Below, in pieces: positions 1 to 8,843 of a DNA stretch of 64,000 nt (position 1 is its first letter; the number at the start of each line of letters is the position of its first letter). The stretch is from contig NZ_WPIN01000008.1 of NCBI RefSeq assembly GCF_009754945.1, positions 1 through 64,000 of the forward strand, given 5' to 3'. The notes under the pieces are model-generated. The model ran no database searches. It was not told the origin of the DNA and saw only the letters and a program-made list of their open reading frames with translations. A program made the position numbers and the translations under genes. The stretch comes from Spirosoma arboris. Its GTDB lineage: Bacteria > Bacteroidota > Bacteroidia > Cytophagales > Spirosomataceae.

Positions 1-54
1 TTTTCTGGTCATAATCTTAAGGAATAAATTGAAGAAATGGATAGAACCATATTA

Positions 55-89
55 AGCGCGTCAACTAGCTTAAAACCAGTTGACGCGCT
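55..89. terminator. Hairpin downstream of the first gene
   Basis: A perfect 12-bp inverted repeat (AGCGCGTCAACT at 55-66 and its complement at 78-89) with an 11-nt loop lies just after the stop codon of the minus-strand gene ending at 95. The run of T residues on the minus strand is poor, so it may be a terminator or an mRNA 3' end stabiliser. Confidence 0.55.
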
Positions 90-94
90 CATAC

Positions 95-1240
95 TTACAG
101 TCCGCTGATGACGCGGCTATAAATATTATTGGCTGCATTACTATCATAGGTATTGGCCGCGTCATCAGACACGTTCACTGTTACAACCGATGCGCTACCT
201 GCATTAGCCGTTGTGCGGGTCGCAGTAAAGCCTAATACTGCTTTTCCGAAACCAGGAATAGACTGGCCACTATTGATCATTAACGTCAATTGCCGATTTC
301 CCGAATTAGCAGTTACCGTCCAATTGGCATTATCGACTGCAACAGGGTTGGTGAGGCCATCGGTTACATTAATAGTCGAGATAGCGTTAGAGTACGAAAT
401 AGTGTAGCCGAAAGGGACAGTGATCGTAACTGGAACATTACCCGCAGATGTAGGCATACCGTTCAATTCTGATATAGTCACAACGAAGTCACGGGAGCTA
501 GACGCTGGGAAGTTAGCTTGAGGCAATGTGATCGTCGGTGTTAAATCAGATGGTGCTCCAGGTCCACTTGGGGATACGATTAACGTAAACGTAGTATTAA
601 TCGAGAGTCCTAATGTATTCGTCGCGGTTATCGTAACTGGATAAATCCCTGCTGATGTGGGAGGTCCCATAATGATTGATCCAGTAAGGGTAAGACCATC
701 GGGTAGACCTGCCGCGGTTAGTGTTAGAGGATTATTACCTGGATCGGTAAATGTATTGGCCGGAATAATAAATGTGAAATTTGATCCAACCGTGGCATTC
801 TGCGTGCCAATGGGGTTAGCCACTAAGGGTCGTGTAGCGGCATTAGGATCCCCAGCAGGTACGATAGTGATCACTGCTTCGGCGATGTCACTAAGACAAC
901 CACTTTTTGAACAGGCAGCTGGAATAACGACCGTTCCAGTTGCACTTGTAGGAACACTAATTGAACCACCTGGAGCGACGGTGTAAACACCACCACTACC
1001 AAAGTACTGAATAATACCACCTGCACAGCCGGTGGCTGTTACACTGAGAACACCGCCAACGGCTACTGTCGCTGATGCAGGTGATAGGGTAGGTGGCGTC
1101 AGGCCGCAGGGATTGGAAAAGCTGCCTGCCGAGGTGATAACAGGGGCTGCCGATACAGAGACGGCAATGGTCAGGCCAAGCAGTATCCCAAGACACCGGG
1201 TTAAGGCCGAATAAGCGTGGAGTTGTAGAGGTAAACGCAT
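95..1240 (-). CDS. Secreted protein with putative Ig (cadherin-like) and DUF11-like repeats
   Basis: The 381-residue product is probably an exported or cell-surface protein. From the ATG at 1240 it opens with a good signal peptide, hydrophobic to about residue 30 and ending in VSVSA. An in-frame ATG at 1342 would add 34 residues ahead of that signal peptide, so the downstream start is preferred. Residues about 135-225 resemble the putative Ig / dystroglycan-type cadherin domain (He_PIG), with the phrase LPDGLTLTG followed by TSAGIYPVTITATN. The C-terminal 150 residues resemble DUF11-like beta-sandwich repeats. No catalytic motif was seen. There is no C-terminal sorting domain. It lies downstream of two YjbH-like genes on the same strand, so a matrix or adhesion role is possible but not shown. 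Confidence 0.8.
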   Translation of the reverse strand: MRLPLQLHAYSALTRCLGILLGLTIAVSVSAAPVITSAGSFSNPCGLTPPTLSPASATVAVGGVLSVTATGCAGGIIQYFGSGGVYTVAPGGSISVPTSATGTVVIPAACSKSGCLSDIAEAVITIVPAGDPNAATRPLVANPIGTQNATVGSNFTFIIPANTFTDPGNNPLTLTAAGLPDGLTLTGSIIMGPPTSAGIYPVTITATNTLGLSINTTFTLIVSPSGPGAPSDLTPTITLPQANFPASSSRDFVVTISELNGMPTSAGNVPVTITVPFGYTISYSNAISTINVTDGLTNPVAVDNANWTVTANSGNRQLTLMINSGQSIPGFGKAVLGFTATRTTANAGSASVVTVNVSDDAANTYDSNAANNIYSRVISGL

Positions 1241-1402
1241 AGTAATAAAGGGATTATCGAGTTGGGTAGTGGACCTAAACCAGAGGAATAGGGGACGGTT
1301 TATAGAGAGAAAAAAAATGTTTCGATACAGGAGTGTTTTCATGCGTCTTTAGGGGATTCGTTCCATTGAGTAAGAGTAAACAATCTAAATGATATGGGTT
1401 TA

Positions 1403-2641
1403 TTAGGGCTGTTGCTGACGTAAATAATCCGAATGATACTGGCGAAGTAATGCATCTAACTGATTTCCTACGCGATAGCGTATACCAACATTATTGCCTC
1501 CTCCATTGTACGAGTACTCCCAACGGTATTCTTCCGTGGTTCGTAGTCGTGCTCGTTTCGACTGTGCAATGCGACCAGGTGGAATAGGAACTGCAAAATT
1601 GAAACCTGCCGTCGACCCCTTTGTGGTCTTCATCGCAAAAACACCAACTTCTACTGAATAGAGTTGCCGGATGAAATCAATCCGCATCCCCCGATCCTCA
1701 TATAAATACTGTCCACCAGATACTTTAAGGGTAATGTCTCGCTTGCTGATTCGATAGGCCACATCGGCCAGAAGCATTGCCCTATTCATGGACTCATAAT
1801 AAATTCCCTTCGTTGGATAGTAATAGTCACCCGTTAAACTAGCTTCCAGACCAAACGACCAAGGCTTAGTTAAGTTAGCCCGTCGATATTGTAGGTTTAC
1901 ACCATATTGGTTACTATAAAAAAAGCCAACTGATCCGCTTAAAAAATCCTGTCCGCTTAACGCTAGAAACTGATTCAAATAAATCGGAGCGGGCCGAATA
2001 TTCATCGGTTGTGTATCATAGTTATTCGTTATTGGGAATAACACACCCAGATTTAATACTAAGCCCCGGGTCAGATACAGTTGAGTTTGCAACAGCAAAC
2101 TTATTTTTGCTTGAAATGGATCTGTCTTATAGCCAAAATTGGCAACCATATCCGGGTGAAGCCGAAAGTCGACTTTATAATGTCCTGGTCCGGCTGGAAT
2201 AAGACGACCTATTGCTTTTCGTTCATTTCGCGACAGCAAATTCGTTTGCCAAGCATCGCCCAATCGGTAACTCGCGATCGGAACGCCTTGATAAAGTGGA
2301 ACAAATTCAGTCGTAGTCGGTTTAGCTAACGCCTGACTCAATTCCAACAAACCAATCATTGGGTTTCTGTAGAGTCGTTGCTCATAATAAACCCGTTGAG
2401 CGGCACTGTCAATTGTTAGATTCTCGTAATTTAGCAAGGCTCGTTGATCCTGCTGCTGACAAAAACCTACCTGAACAGACCAGCAAATGAATATCCAACT
2501 AAAGGCAAAAGCTGATCTATTTATGGTCACAATATGCACTTGCTTACTAAATACTCTCAATTTATTAGCACCAGCACTAGTTCCTCCCAGACAGTTTTCT
2601 CTGTTATCACCTCCTAGATCTGTGTCCTCACAGACATGCAT
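1403..2641 (-). CDS. YjbH-like outer-membrane protein, C-terminal-half homologue
   Basis: The product has up to 412 residues. It is rich in alternating beta strands and aromatic residues, as expected of an outer-membrane barrel. The pattern GVNLQYRRANLTKPWSFG and the strand FNFAVPIPP recall the second half of YjbH/GfcD exopolysaccharide proteins. The start is uncertain: the ATG at 2641 lies 5 bp after the stop of the upstream YjbH-like gene, but the hydrophobic export signal begins only near residue 41 and ends around GFCQQQ. GTG codons at 2539 and 2530 would put the signal at the N-terminus. The tight spacing suggests an operon with the upstream gene, and the two products may together do the job of one YjbH. 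Family assignment is by resemblance only. Confidence 0.7.
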   Translation of the reverse strand: MHVCEDTDLGGDNRENCLGGTSAGANKLRVFSKQVHIVTINRSAFAFSWIFICWSVQVGFCQQQDQRALLNYENLTIDSAAQRVYYEQRLYRNPMIGLLELSQALAKPTTTEFVPLYQGVPIASYRLGDAWQTNLLSRNERKAIGRLIPAGPGHYKVDFRLHPDMVANFGYKTDPFQAKISLLLQTQLYLTRGLVLNLGVLFPITNNYDTQPMNIRPAPIYLNQFLALSGQDFLSGSVGFFYSNQYGVNLQYRRANLTKPWSFGLEASLTGDYYYPTKGIYYESMNRAMLLADVAYRISKRDITLKVSGGQYLYEDRGMRIDFIRQLYSVEVGVFAMKTTKGSTAGFNFAVPIPPGRIAQSKRARLRTTEEYRWEYSYNGGGNNVGIRYRVGNQLDALLRQYHSDYLRQQQP

Positions 2642-2646
2642 GTGAT

Positions 2647-3501
2647 TTACTTCTCCAAGTCTGATTTCTGACGCAATCGCTTTGGTAATTTTCGCAACGA
2701 AACTGCATACGAAGTTCCAAACGTAATCTGATCAAAATTTATAACACCTGCCTGCATCGTCCAGCGATCAAACAGTTTGGCATAAGCGCCAAGATTAAGT
2801 TGTTGCGAATCCCATTCAATCATTCCTCCCAGCTTTTGTTTATAACGAAACGCTATACCCCCAAAAGGACCTGATAAATATGGATGCGGGCGTTCATTTT
2901 TATTGTGAAGCTTGTAATTAGAGAAAATATCAAAGTTATTTCCTCCATTATCGCTTCGATCAAAATAATATGGACTACCAAATCCTGCGGATACTTCTGC
3001 TGTGAAAGTTTCACTTAGCGTGAAATTTTTTGTAGTAACAGCAGCATACGTTACAAGTGAGTTGTCAATACCAAAGGGAGCAGAAGCAATAATCGCAACA
3101 GAAGGCCTATGCTCACGTTCTGTCAATACAGCATACTTGACATCAAACTGCCGATCTCCAATACCTCTTGCTCTTAATGGGAGATCGCCATTTACATGAA
3201 ATATGTTGATAGTAACCTCAAGCCGGGGTAAAATAGCTAATGTGGCATAATAAACACTTGATGATGACTGGATAAAGTTATTACTGACCCCTGCATTTGG
3301 ATCATTTGCTCTGGGATCGTAATGCGACGGATTATAATGATAACCAATCTGAAACGTTCCATCCGACAATATTCTGGCCGTTGGAATGTTCATTAATCCT
3401 GGCTTGCCTGAGATATTAACTTGTGCCCATCCTTTCTGAGATAGCAGCGCAAATATCATTAGTAAAACCCCCGATACGCCGACACAACTTAACCTATTCA
3501 T
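2647..3501 (-). CDS. YjbH domain protein (exopolysaccharide-associated outer-membrane protein)
   Basis: The product has 284 residues from the ATG at 3501; a GTG at 3516 would add five residues. A signal peptide ends at GWAQ. It is followed by SGKPGLMNIPTARILSDGTF, the characteristic opening of the YjbH/GfcD family ('xGxPGLIxxPTARxxxDG'). The rest is strand-rich, as in an outer-membrane barrel. E. coli YjbH is roughly 700 residues, so this protein covers only about the first half. The next gene starts 5 bp downstream and looks like the other half. In E. coli the yjbEFGH and gfc operons take part in exopolysaccharide secretion, which fits the polysaccharide locus next door. Confidence 0.82.
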   Translation of the reverse strand: MNRLSCVGVSGVLLMIFALLSQKGWAQVNISGKPGLMNIPTARILSDGTFQIGYHYNPSHYDPRANDPNAGVSNNFIQSSSSVYYATLAILPRLEVTINIFHVNGDLPLRARGIGDRQFDVKYAVLTEREHRPSVAIIASAPFGIDNSLVTYAAVTTKNFTLSETFTAEVSAGFGSPYYFDRSDNGGNNFDIFSNYKLHNKNERPHPYLSGPFGGIAFRYKQKLGGMIEWDSQQLNLGAYAKLFDRWTMQAGVINFDQITFGTSYAVSLRKLPKRLRQKSDLEK

Positions 3502-3529
3502 CAATGCTATCACCACCTGTTGAATCTTA

Positions 3530-3571
3530 TTTTAAAGTACCCCTAAGATGTCTCTTAGGGGTACTTTAAAA
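3530..3571. terminator. Intrinsic terminator between lipoprotein and YjbH-like genes
   Basis: A perfect 19-bp inverted repeat (3530-3548 and 3553-3571) with the loop TGTC starts 2 bp after the lipoprotein stop codon. The stem ends in A/T runs, so a U-tract exists in either direction. It would end or reduce transcription before the YjbH-like pair. Confidence 0.8.
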
Positions 3572-3572
3572 A

Positions 3573-4607
3573 TTAAGGTGTTACAGTGCCTTGGTTGTGG
3601 CAGCTATCAAATAACTGGAGCACAATCCGTTGAGCTGTTCGGATAGTCTCGTTGAAGTTATTGTTGATTGCATTTACATCTGTATCATGAGCAAACTTAG
3701 CCGCTGCAACTTTGGCTATTGCTGTGATCGAACAGGTATTTATATCAGCTGATTGTAGGCTATAATATACCTGATTTTGCTGGGTGTACAAAAGATAAGT
3801 AAACGCTTTTAATACGTCGTTAGCTGTTACGTGAGAAAGCTCTGCAGGCAGAGCTGCGCTAGACGTGTTAACTAATGAACTATAGAAGGCTAATTTGCCA
3901 GATACACAACCCTGTACATCCCCTTCTGCCGCCGACTTATTCGAAGAATAACTTCCTTCAACAGTACCTACCTGCGATTGGCGGTCTGTTTCAAGACCAG
4001 CAATTTTTTGGTCGAACAGGTCATTAGCTGCTTTGAAGCAGGGGTCGCCAACATAATTTACTGGCTTAACTGTCAAGGCCGATAAAAGCGCCACGATACC
4101 AGGTCCTGGAATCGAAGTCGTCGTTGGTAATATTTGAACACCATTGACCTGTGGATAGGTGAAGGTCACGAAGTATTTCTGCAAGTTTGGATTGGCTACC
4201 AGCGAATTAACAGTTGCCTGTAATGTAGATGGTAGAGCCCCTCCGTTTTTGATTGCATTTAATACACTAGGAGTAAATGCAATGTTAAACACAGATGCAG
4301 ATGTTCCTGCTGCTGACAGTGCTGCACTCATATCACTTTCTGCCTGACTAACAGCTGGTGTTGCGCTTCCTGCTGCAAGATCACTTTTCACTTGAGCTGC
4401 CGTTGCCGATTGCGTTAAGGTAGACGGTGTGACCGTCACAGGGGCAGGAGCCGTTTGACGAAGGCCTGGCAACTGCAGATCTCGCAAGGATTCAAGCGTA
4501 TACTTAGGCGCCAGAGGGGTGGCATCCTGGTTCCGGCAAGCGTAGACCATAAATACCAGGCATAGTCCATAAAATGACCACACAGCTTTTTTTGTAGTTG
4601 TTTTCAT
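3573..4607 (-). CDS. Predicted lipoprotein of unknown function
   Basis: The product has 344 residues from the ATG at 4607; a TTG two codons upstream is less likely. The N-terminus KKAVWSFYGLCLVFMVYAC is a lipoprotein signal with the lipobox VYAC and acylated Cys24. The mature part starts with a Ser/Thr/Ala/Pro-rich stretch. A predicted helical region follows, with two cysteine pairs near GDPCFKAAN and VQGCVSGK, and another cysteine near the end (FDSCHNQG). No known family was recognised. It precedes the YjbH-like genes on the same strand but a strong hairpin lies between them. The lipoprotein-then-YjbH order recalls yjbF/yjbH, though sequence similarity to YjbF is not evident. Confidence 0.75.
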   Translation of the reverse strand: MKTTTKKAVWSFYGLCLVFMVYACRNQDATPLAPKYTLESLRDLQLPGLRQTAPAPVTVTPSTLTQSATAAQVKSDLAAGSATPAVSQAESDMSAALSAAGTSASVFNIAFTPSVLNAIKNGGALPSTLQATVNSLVANPNLQKYFVTFTYPQVNGVQILPTTTSIPGPGIVALLSALTVKPVNYVGDPCFKAANDLFDQKIAGLETDRQSQVGTVEGSYSSNKSAAEGDVQGCVSGKLAFYSSLVNTSSAALPAELSHVTANDVLKAFTYLLYTQQNQVYYSLQSADINTCSITAIAKVAAAKFAHDTDVNAINNNFNETIRTAQRIVLQLFDSCHNQGTVTP

Positions 4608-5162
4608 GTGCAATTCTTAATTTGAGACGGTTAATTAAAATGGTGTGCCTTTTTGCCTTTCCCTACGATAAAATATCGAAGAGCAAACCACGTTGGCGAT
4701 AATCAATTCTTACTACTGCTTTTAAATAATTCAACAAACATTTACTTGGCAAGGATAACCATACACCGGCTAATAGCACTCTATTTTCAGCTAACTCACC
4801 GTGTATCTTTGTCGGTTCTTTCTCTAAACGGAAGCAATATATCTGTAACTGGTGATTTAATCTTCCCCGAATGATAGTTTAGTACATATGAATTTATTAT
4901 TCGGCGAAAATAGCTTCATGAAAAGGAAATAAATGGGCATCTGAGAGGTTTTTGTATAGTAGAGTGCATTTTCTTTACGATACGTATACAAAAAATGAGT
5001 ATAGTTGTATCATATATAACTTGCCCATCGAGATTCCCTTTACTTACTACCAAAATCATACTTACCTTCGCTATGATATATACTAAATTCGGAATCTAGA
5101 GAGATCAATATAACTAAAAGCCTATATTTTGCAGGCTTGCTCCTGCTGAAACACTAACTAAG
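4608..5162. other. AT-rich divergent intergenic region
   Basis: This 555-bp gap separates the minus-strand lipoprotein gene from the plus-strand CpsB-like gene and so must hold both promoters. A short plus-strand frame (4653-4874) has no recognisable product and is probably not a gene. Near 4975-4993 there is an imperfect dyad around the alternating sequence ACGATACGTATAC, which could be a regulator site. No RNA gene or repeat was identified. Confidence 0.5.
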
Positions 5163-5924
5163 ATGACTAATCCTGTTTTGGTTTGGTTGAAAAACCAGTT
5201 TACACCTAAAGAAGCTGTTGATACACTAACTCCCTGTTTCTGGCAAACAGACTTGCATTCACACCTGATTCCAGGGATTGATGATGGCGTAAAAACCATT
5301 GATCAATCCCTGACCTGTATCCGGCAATTGGCCGAATGGGGTATTCGGAAAATCATTACTTCACCTCATGTAAGCCAGGAACAGTATCCCAATGATTCCG
5401 CAACGATTTTGCAAGGTAGGGATCTTCTACAGCGTGAGGTCGATTCGGCAGCTATTCCTATACGAATTGAAGTAGCTGCTGAATATATGTTGGATAACTT
5501 TTTTCTCGAACGTTTAGATACAACACCTCTCTTATCTTTTGGAGTAGAACGTTATTTGCTTATTGAAACGGGCTGGTTGGCGCGCCCACTATTATTAGAT
5601 GAGATGATTTTCCGAATTCAGACGAGCGGCTATACTCCCGTATTAGCGCACCCTGAACGGTATTCCTATTATATAAATGATACTGAAGGCTTACAACGAC
5701 TACGTGACCAAGGGTGTTTGATGCAACTTAATTGGATGTCTCTTACAGGACGATATGGTAATCATGTTAAAACACAGGCAAAGCTCATTCTGAAAAACAA
5801 GTGGGCTGATTTTATAGGGAGCGACCTACACCGCCCGGAGGATCTTCCCGCTTTACAAGCCCTATTCTCCTCACAATTCTATGAGCTTCTGAATCAGCAA
5901 CCGCTAAGGAACAGAACTCTTTAG
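5163..5924 (+). CDS. CpsB/YwqE-type PHP tyrosine-protein phosphatase
   Basis: The 253-residue enzyme belongs to the PHP-fold manganese-dependent tyrosine phosphatases that remove phosphate from the tyrosine-rich tail of the capsule kinase (Wzc/CpsD). Metal-ligand motifs are in the usual order: LHSHLIPGIDDG (His32, His34), SPH (His69), EVAAEYMLD (Glu107), LAHPERY (His163) and GSDLHR (Asp221, His223). The length matches the family (about 245-260). It is the only gene of the polysaccharide locus on the plus strand, convergent with the glycosyltransferase at 5985, so it is transcribed apart from the kinase it presumably acts on at 19255-21594. Confidence 0.93.
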   Translation: MTNPVLVWLKNQFTPKEAVDTLTPCFWQTDLHSHLIPGIDDGVKTIDQSLTCIRQLAEWGIRKIITSPHVSQEQYPNDSATILQGRDLLQREVDSAAIPIRIEVAAEYMLDNFFLERLDTTPLLSFGVERYLLIETGWLARPLLLDEMIFRIQTSGYTPVLAHPERYSYYINDTEGLQRLRDQGCLMQLNWMSLTGRYGNHVKTQAKLILKNKWADFIGSDLHRPEDLPALQALFSSQFYELLNQQPLRNRTL

Positions 5925-5926
5925 TC

Positions 5927-5987
5927 TAAACGCAGCATCACAGAGACCACAACATGCTTTTTTGTGGTCTCTGTGATGCTGCGTTTA
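5927..5987. terminator. Bidirectional terminator between convergent genes
   Basis: A perfect 26-bp inverted repeat (5927-5952 and 5962-5987) with a 9-nt loop fills the gap between two convergent genes. The right arm includes the stop codon of the glycosyltransferase. A/T runs flank the stem on both sides, fitting termination in both directions. Confidence 0.88.
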
Positions 5988-7256
5988 AATCACCTTACTC
6001 TGTAATGGGCTCGATTGTATATCGGGATTCTCATTCAAGCGCAACAACTGCGCTTCAAACTGTTGGAGGATTGTCTCTTTACTTAGGTACTGTCGGGCAT
6101 AAGCTCGGGCATTCTGTCGGTAGTCAGTGACATCCTTATCAAGTGCCTGGTCAATACCTGCAATCAACGCCTGAGTCGATTCTGGCTCGATAAGAATACC
6201 CATTTGATGTGTGGCAATAACATCATAAAGGGTAGTGCCTGGCACAGCCGAGACTAATGCACAGCCACCAGCTGCCAAAATACTAGTTAACTTGGAAGGT
6301 AATACTAGATCTGAAGCAGATTTTTTCTGTAAAACCAGATGAATATCCGCCGTGGCTAGGAGGGCAGATAATTTTTCGTAAGGTTGTAGGGGATGAAAGG
6401 CTACGTTAGTCAACTGATATTCGTTTACTAATGATTCTAGGCGAGTTTTCCCACCCCCTGATCCAAAAATCAAAAATTGGATATCAGAACGAGATGAATA
6501 ATGCTTTGCTGCTTCAATGATCAGCTCCAATCCCTGCTTTTCACCTAAACTACCTGAATACAGGACCACCTTGTCGTGTTCACGTAAACCCAATTCTGAT
6601 CTTAAGGAGGCTGCACGAGGTAATGGTTTAATTGACTGCTCGTCCACCCAGTTTGGAAATAAGAAACAAGGTGTTTGCAATACTTTCTTATCGGTTACTT
6701 TTCGAACCATACCTTCACTTATGGTAGAGACGAATGTACTGCGTTTTAGGATAAACTTTTCAATCAAAAAGAGGATGTCCACAAAGGATTTATTTTTAAT
6801 CATGCCCAATTCATTGGCCATATCAACCTGTAAATCCTGTATATGATACCAAAGGGGTACTTTTCGTATCATAGAGTATAGAGTGGGAAGTAATCCAATT
6901 TGAAAAGGTGGCGATATAGAGATGACAATATCATATCGCTTTCCTATTAAAACACTTGCCCAATAAGGAAGGCTACTGATTACAAAGGAGAATTCATGTA
7001 GGATTCGTTTTAATGTAGTTACTTTCGTCGGCACGTAAAACGGACAGCGATTTACAGTAACACCATCTATTTCCTCCGTAAACCACCCCTTTCCTTTATA
7101 GCGTTCATGAATTTCCCATTCAGGGTAATAGGGCATAGCTGTAATTACTCGAACAATGTGTCCTTTACTAGCTAACCAAGCGCCCATTTCACCCGTATAT
7201 TTTCCAACACCCGTTAACTCCGGCGTATAGTTAATGTCGTATATTAGAATGCGCAT
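5985..7256 (-). CDS. WcaI/WbuB-like family 4 glycosyltransferase
   Basis: The 423-residue GT-B enzyme probably adds a sugar to the lipid-linked repeat unit in the cytoplasm. The N-terminus ILIYDINYTPELTGVGKYTG followed by GHIVRVITAMPYYPEW is typical of WcaI (colanic acid) and WbuB enzymes. The C-terminal Rossmann half has VVLYSGSLGEKQGLE, FGSGGG and LPSKLTSILAAGG. The start is the ATG at 7256, not the upstream TTG: it overlaps the stop of the preceding gene as TGATG, which implies translational coupling. The acceptor and donor sugars cannot be told from sequence. Confidence 0.9.
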   Translation of the reverse strand: MRILIYDINYTPELTGVGKYTGEMGAWLASKGHIVRVITAMPYYPEWEIHERYKGKGWFTEEIDGVTVNRCPFYVPTKVTTLKRILHEFSFVISSLPYWASVLIGKRYDIVISISPPFQIGLLPTLYSMIRKVPLWYHIQDLQVDMANELGMIKNKSFVDILFLIEKFILKRSTFVSTISEGMVRKVTDKKVLQTPCFLFPNWVDEQSIKPLPRAASLRSELGLREHDKVVLYSGSLGEKQGLELIIEAAKHYSSRSDIQFLIFGSGGGKTRLESLVNEYQLTNVAFHPLQPYEKLSALLATADIHLVLQKKSASDLVLPSKLTSILAAGGCALVSAVPGTTLYDVIATHQMGILIEPESTQALIAGIDQALDKDVTDYRQNARAYARQYLSKETILQQFEAQLLRLNENPDIQSSPLQSKVI

Positions 7257-8110
7257 CAATTGTTTGAAGTAGCTATAACTTTTGTTTTTGATTTATCTTC
7301 TAATTTTTTTAGAAGTAGTTCTCTCATCTTAATTTGAATTAAAAACTCGTAAAATGCCATGTTTATGCAGTATATAAGCCCAGGAATTCCTTCTAAAAAG
7401 CCTATACCTAAAATATAAGCCTGAATAAAGCGGAGAATTGGCCAGCCAGGCATTCGACTTAGCCATGATTTCAGCGCTGGATTGCGAATACTTGTATGTG
7501 AAGCAAATATATTTTTTAAAGGAGGGCGATTTGTTAATCGAGCATATGCTTCATGTGACGAATAACGATTGTGTTTATCAAACCACTGATGCCATCCTTT
7601 TGAAAAACCGTAATGAATATAGGGTTCTTTAATATAATCAATTCGCCCATTTACCTGATCTTCTTTTTGGCCATGCCCAAAATCAGTAAAGCGTGCACGC
7701 CCCTTGCGCATGAGCCTAAACTGCCATTTTGGAAAATTGTCGCAACGCCTAAGCCATTTGCCTTCGAGCATCATTTTCCAGCATAAATAGAAGCCAGCTA
7801 CATCTTCGCCTGCTTGATTAACAGCATTAATAATTTCGTTTTTACATGATTCAGTTATGATTTCATCCGCGTCTAAAAATAAAATCCATTCATAACTAAT
7901 AGCCAAATTATCCAATGCATAATTGCGTTGTTTGCCAAAGCTCTCGAAAGGATTGCTGGCGATGTTTGCCCCAAATGTGCGAGCTATCTGCAGTGTTTTA
8001 TCTGTACTACCTGAATCAAGAATATGTATATCATTTGTCCATTGGATAGCCTCCAAGCAGGATGGTAAATCGTTCTCTTCGTTTTTAGTAAGTATAATAA
8101 TTGAAATCAT
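7256..8110 (-). CDS. Family 2 glycosyltransferase, WaaE/KdtX-like
   Basis: The 284-residue GT-A enzyme has the N-terminal motif ISIIILTKNEENDLPSCLEA, DSGSTDKT at 32-39 for nucleotide binding, and the metal-binding DADE at 80-83. FGKQRNYAL and the later WQFRLMRKGRARFTD are typical of the WaaE/KdtX-type subgroup, which often sits in lipopolysaccharide and exopolysaccharide clusters. A weakly hydrophobic stretch near 230-250 may be a membrane anchor. Its TGA overlaps the ATG of the WcaI-like gene, so both are probably made from one transcript. A 22-bp gap separates it from the acetyltransferase upstream. Confidence 0.9.
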   Translation of the reverse strand: MISIIILTKNEENDLPSCLEAIQWTNDIHILDSGSTDKTLQIARTFGANIASNPFESFGKQRNYALDNLAISYEWILFLDADEIITESCKNEIINAVNQAGEDVAGFYLCWKMMLEGKWLRRCDNFPKWQFRLMRKGRARFTDFGHGQKEDQVNGRIDYIKEPYIHYGFSKGWHQWFDKHNRYSSHEAYARLTNRPPLKNIFASHTSIRNPALKSWLSRMPGWPILRFIQAYILGIGFLEGIPGLIYCINMAFYEFLIQIKMRELLLKKLEDKSKTKVIATSNN

Positions 8111-8132
8111 TTCAATACTGTTGAAACCAATA

Positions 8133-8681
8133 TTACTGGATTATTCTTTTCTTAATTGGCTTACAAGGATTCCCTGCACAAACTGTCCATGCAGGTATGT
8201 CTTTTATAACAACAGATCTAGCCCCAATTACACAGCCCTCATTAACTGTAATGGCAGGATGAATAAATACTTCAGCTGCAATCCATACATAATCACCAAT
8301 ATTAATAGGTGCTGTAATTAATGGGAAGCCAGATTTTGTATAATCATGTGTTCCTGCACATAAATAAGATCCTTGTGATATCACTGCCCTTCGACCAATT
8401 GTAATTTTATCCATTGAATATAGATTAACTCCACTGGCTATTCCACATTCTTCTTTAAGCACTAGATTCCAAGGTGCCCAAATTTTAACGCCGGGATACA
8501 CATGGACTCCACTAGCGACTTTTGCACCAAAACAGCGTAACAAGAACGCCCGCCAACTGTGGAAGGGTTTGGGAGATAAGTGAAACAAAACACTAGCAAC
8601 TAGTTCCCAAATCATTCTGGCAATTCGATTCTTAAGAGAAAATGAGGGCCCTGTAAAAGTGTCTTGATTATGCTTTTTCAT
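8133..8681 (-). CDS. WcaF-like hexapeptide acetyltransferase
   Basis: The 182-residue protein is a left-handed beta-helix acyltransferase, probably O-acetylating a sugar of the exopolysaccharide. The N-terminal FSLKNRIARMIWELV and FHSWRAFLLRCFGAK resemble the WcaF family of colanic acid acetyltransferases. Hexapeptide repeats run from about residue 55 to 165 (VHVYPGVKIWAPWNL, INIGDYVWIAAEVFIHPA, GCVIGARSVVIKDI). The family-typical ending VCAGNPCKPIKKR is present, and the length is normal. Confidence 0.9.
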   Translation of the reverse strand: MKKHNQDTFTGPSFSLKNRIARMIWELVASVLFHLSPKPFHSWRAFLLRCFGAKVASGVHVYPGVKIWAPWNLVLKEECGIASGVNLYSMDKITIGRRAVISQGSYLCAGTHDYTKSGFPLITAPINIGDYVWIAAEVFIHPAITVNEGCVIGARSVVIKDIPAWTVCAGNPCKPIKKRIIQ

Positions 8682-8843
8682 ATTTATGGTTGGCCCGTAA
8701 ATTAGTCAGTAATGAGATTATCTTTATTATCAAAGTAAACTATAACTAATCTATGGCTCTTTACTGGCATATTTTGTAATCATTCCATAAAAATCGGACT
8801 GAAATATTCACAAAGTAGCTTATACACTGACTTTTTAAACGTT

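Noticed and set aside
2603..2617. Strong Shine-Dalgarno-like AGGAGGTGATAAC on the minus strand inside the 1403-2641 gene
   Set aside because: No start codon lies in frame at the right distance, and Bacteroidota seldom rely on such sites.
4653..4874. 73-codon plus-strand frame in the gap before the phosphatase gene
   Set aside because: No recognisable product, no start context, and it lies where the divergent promoters are expected.
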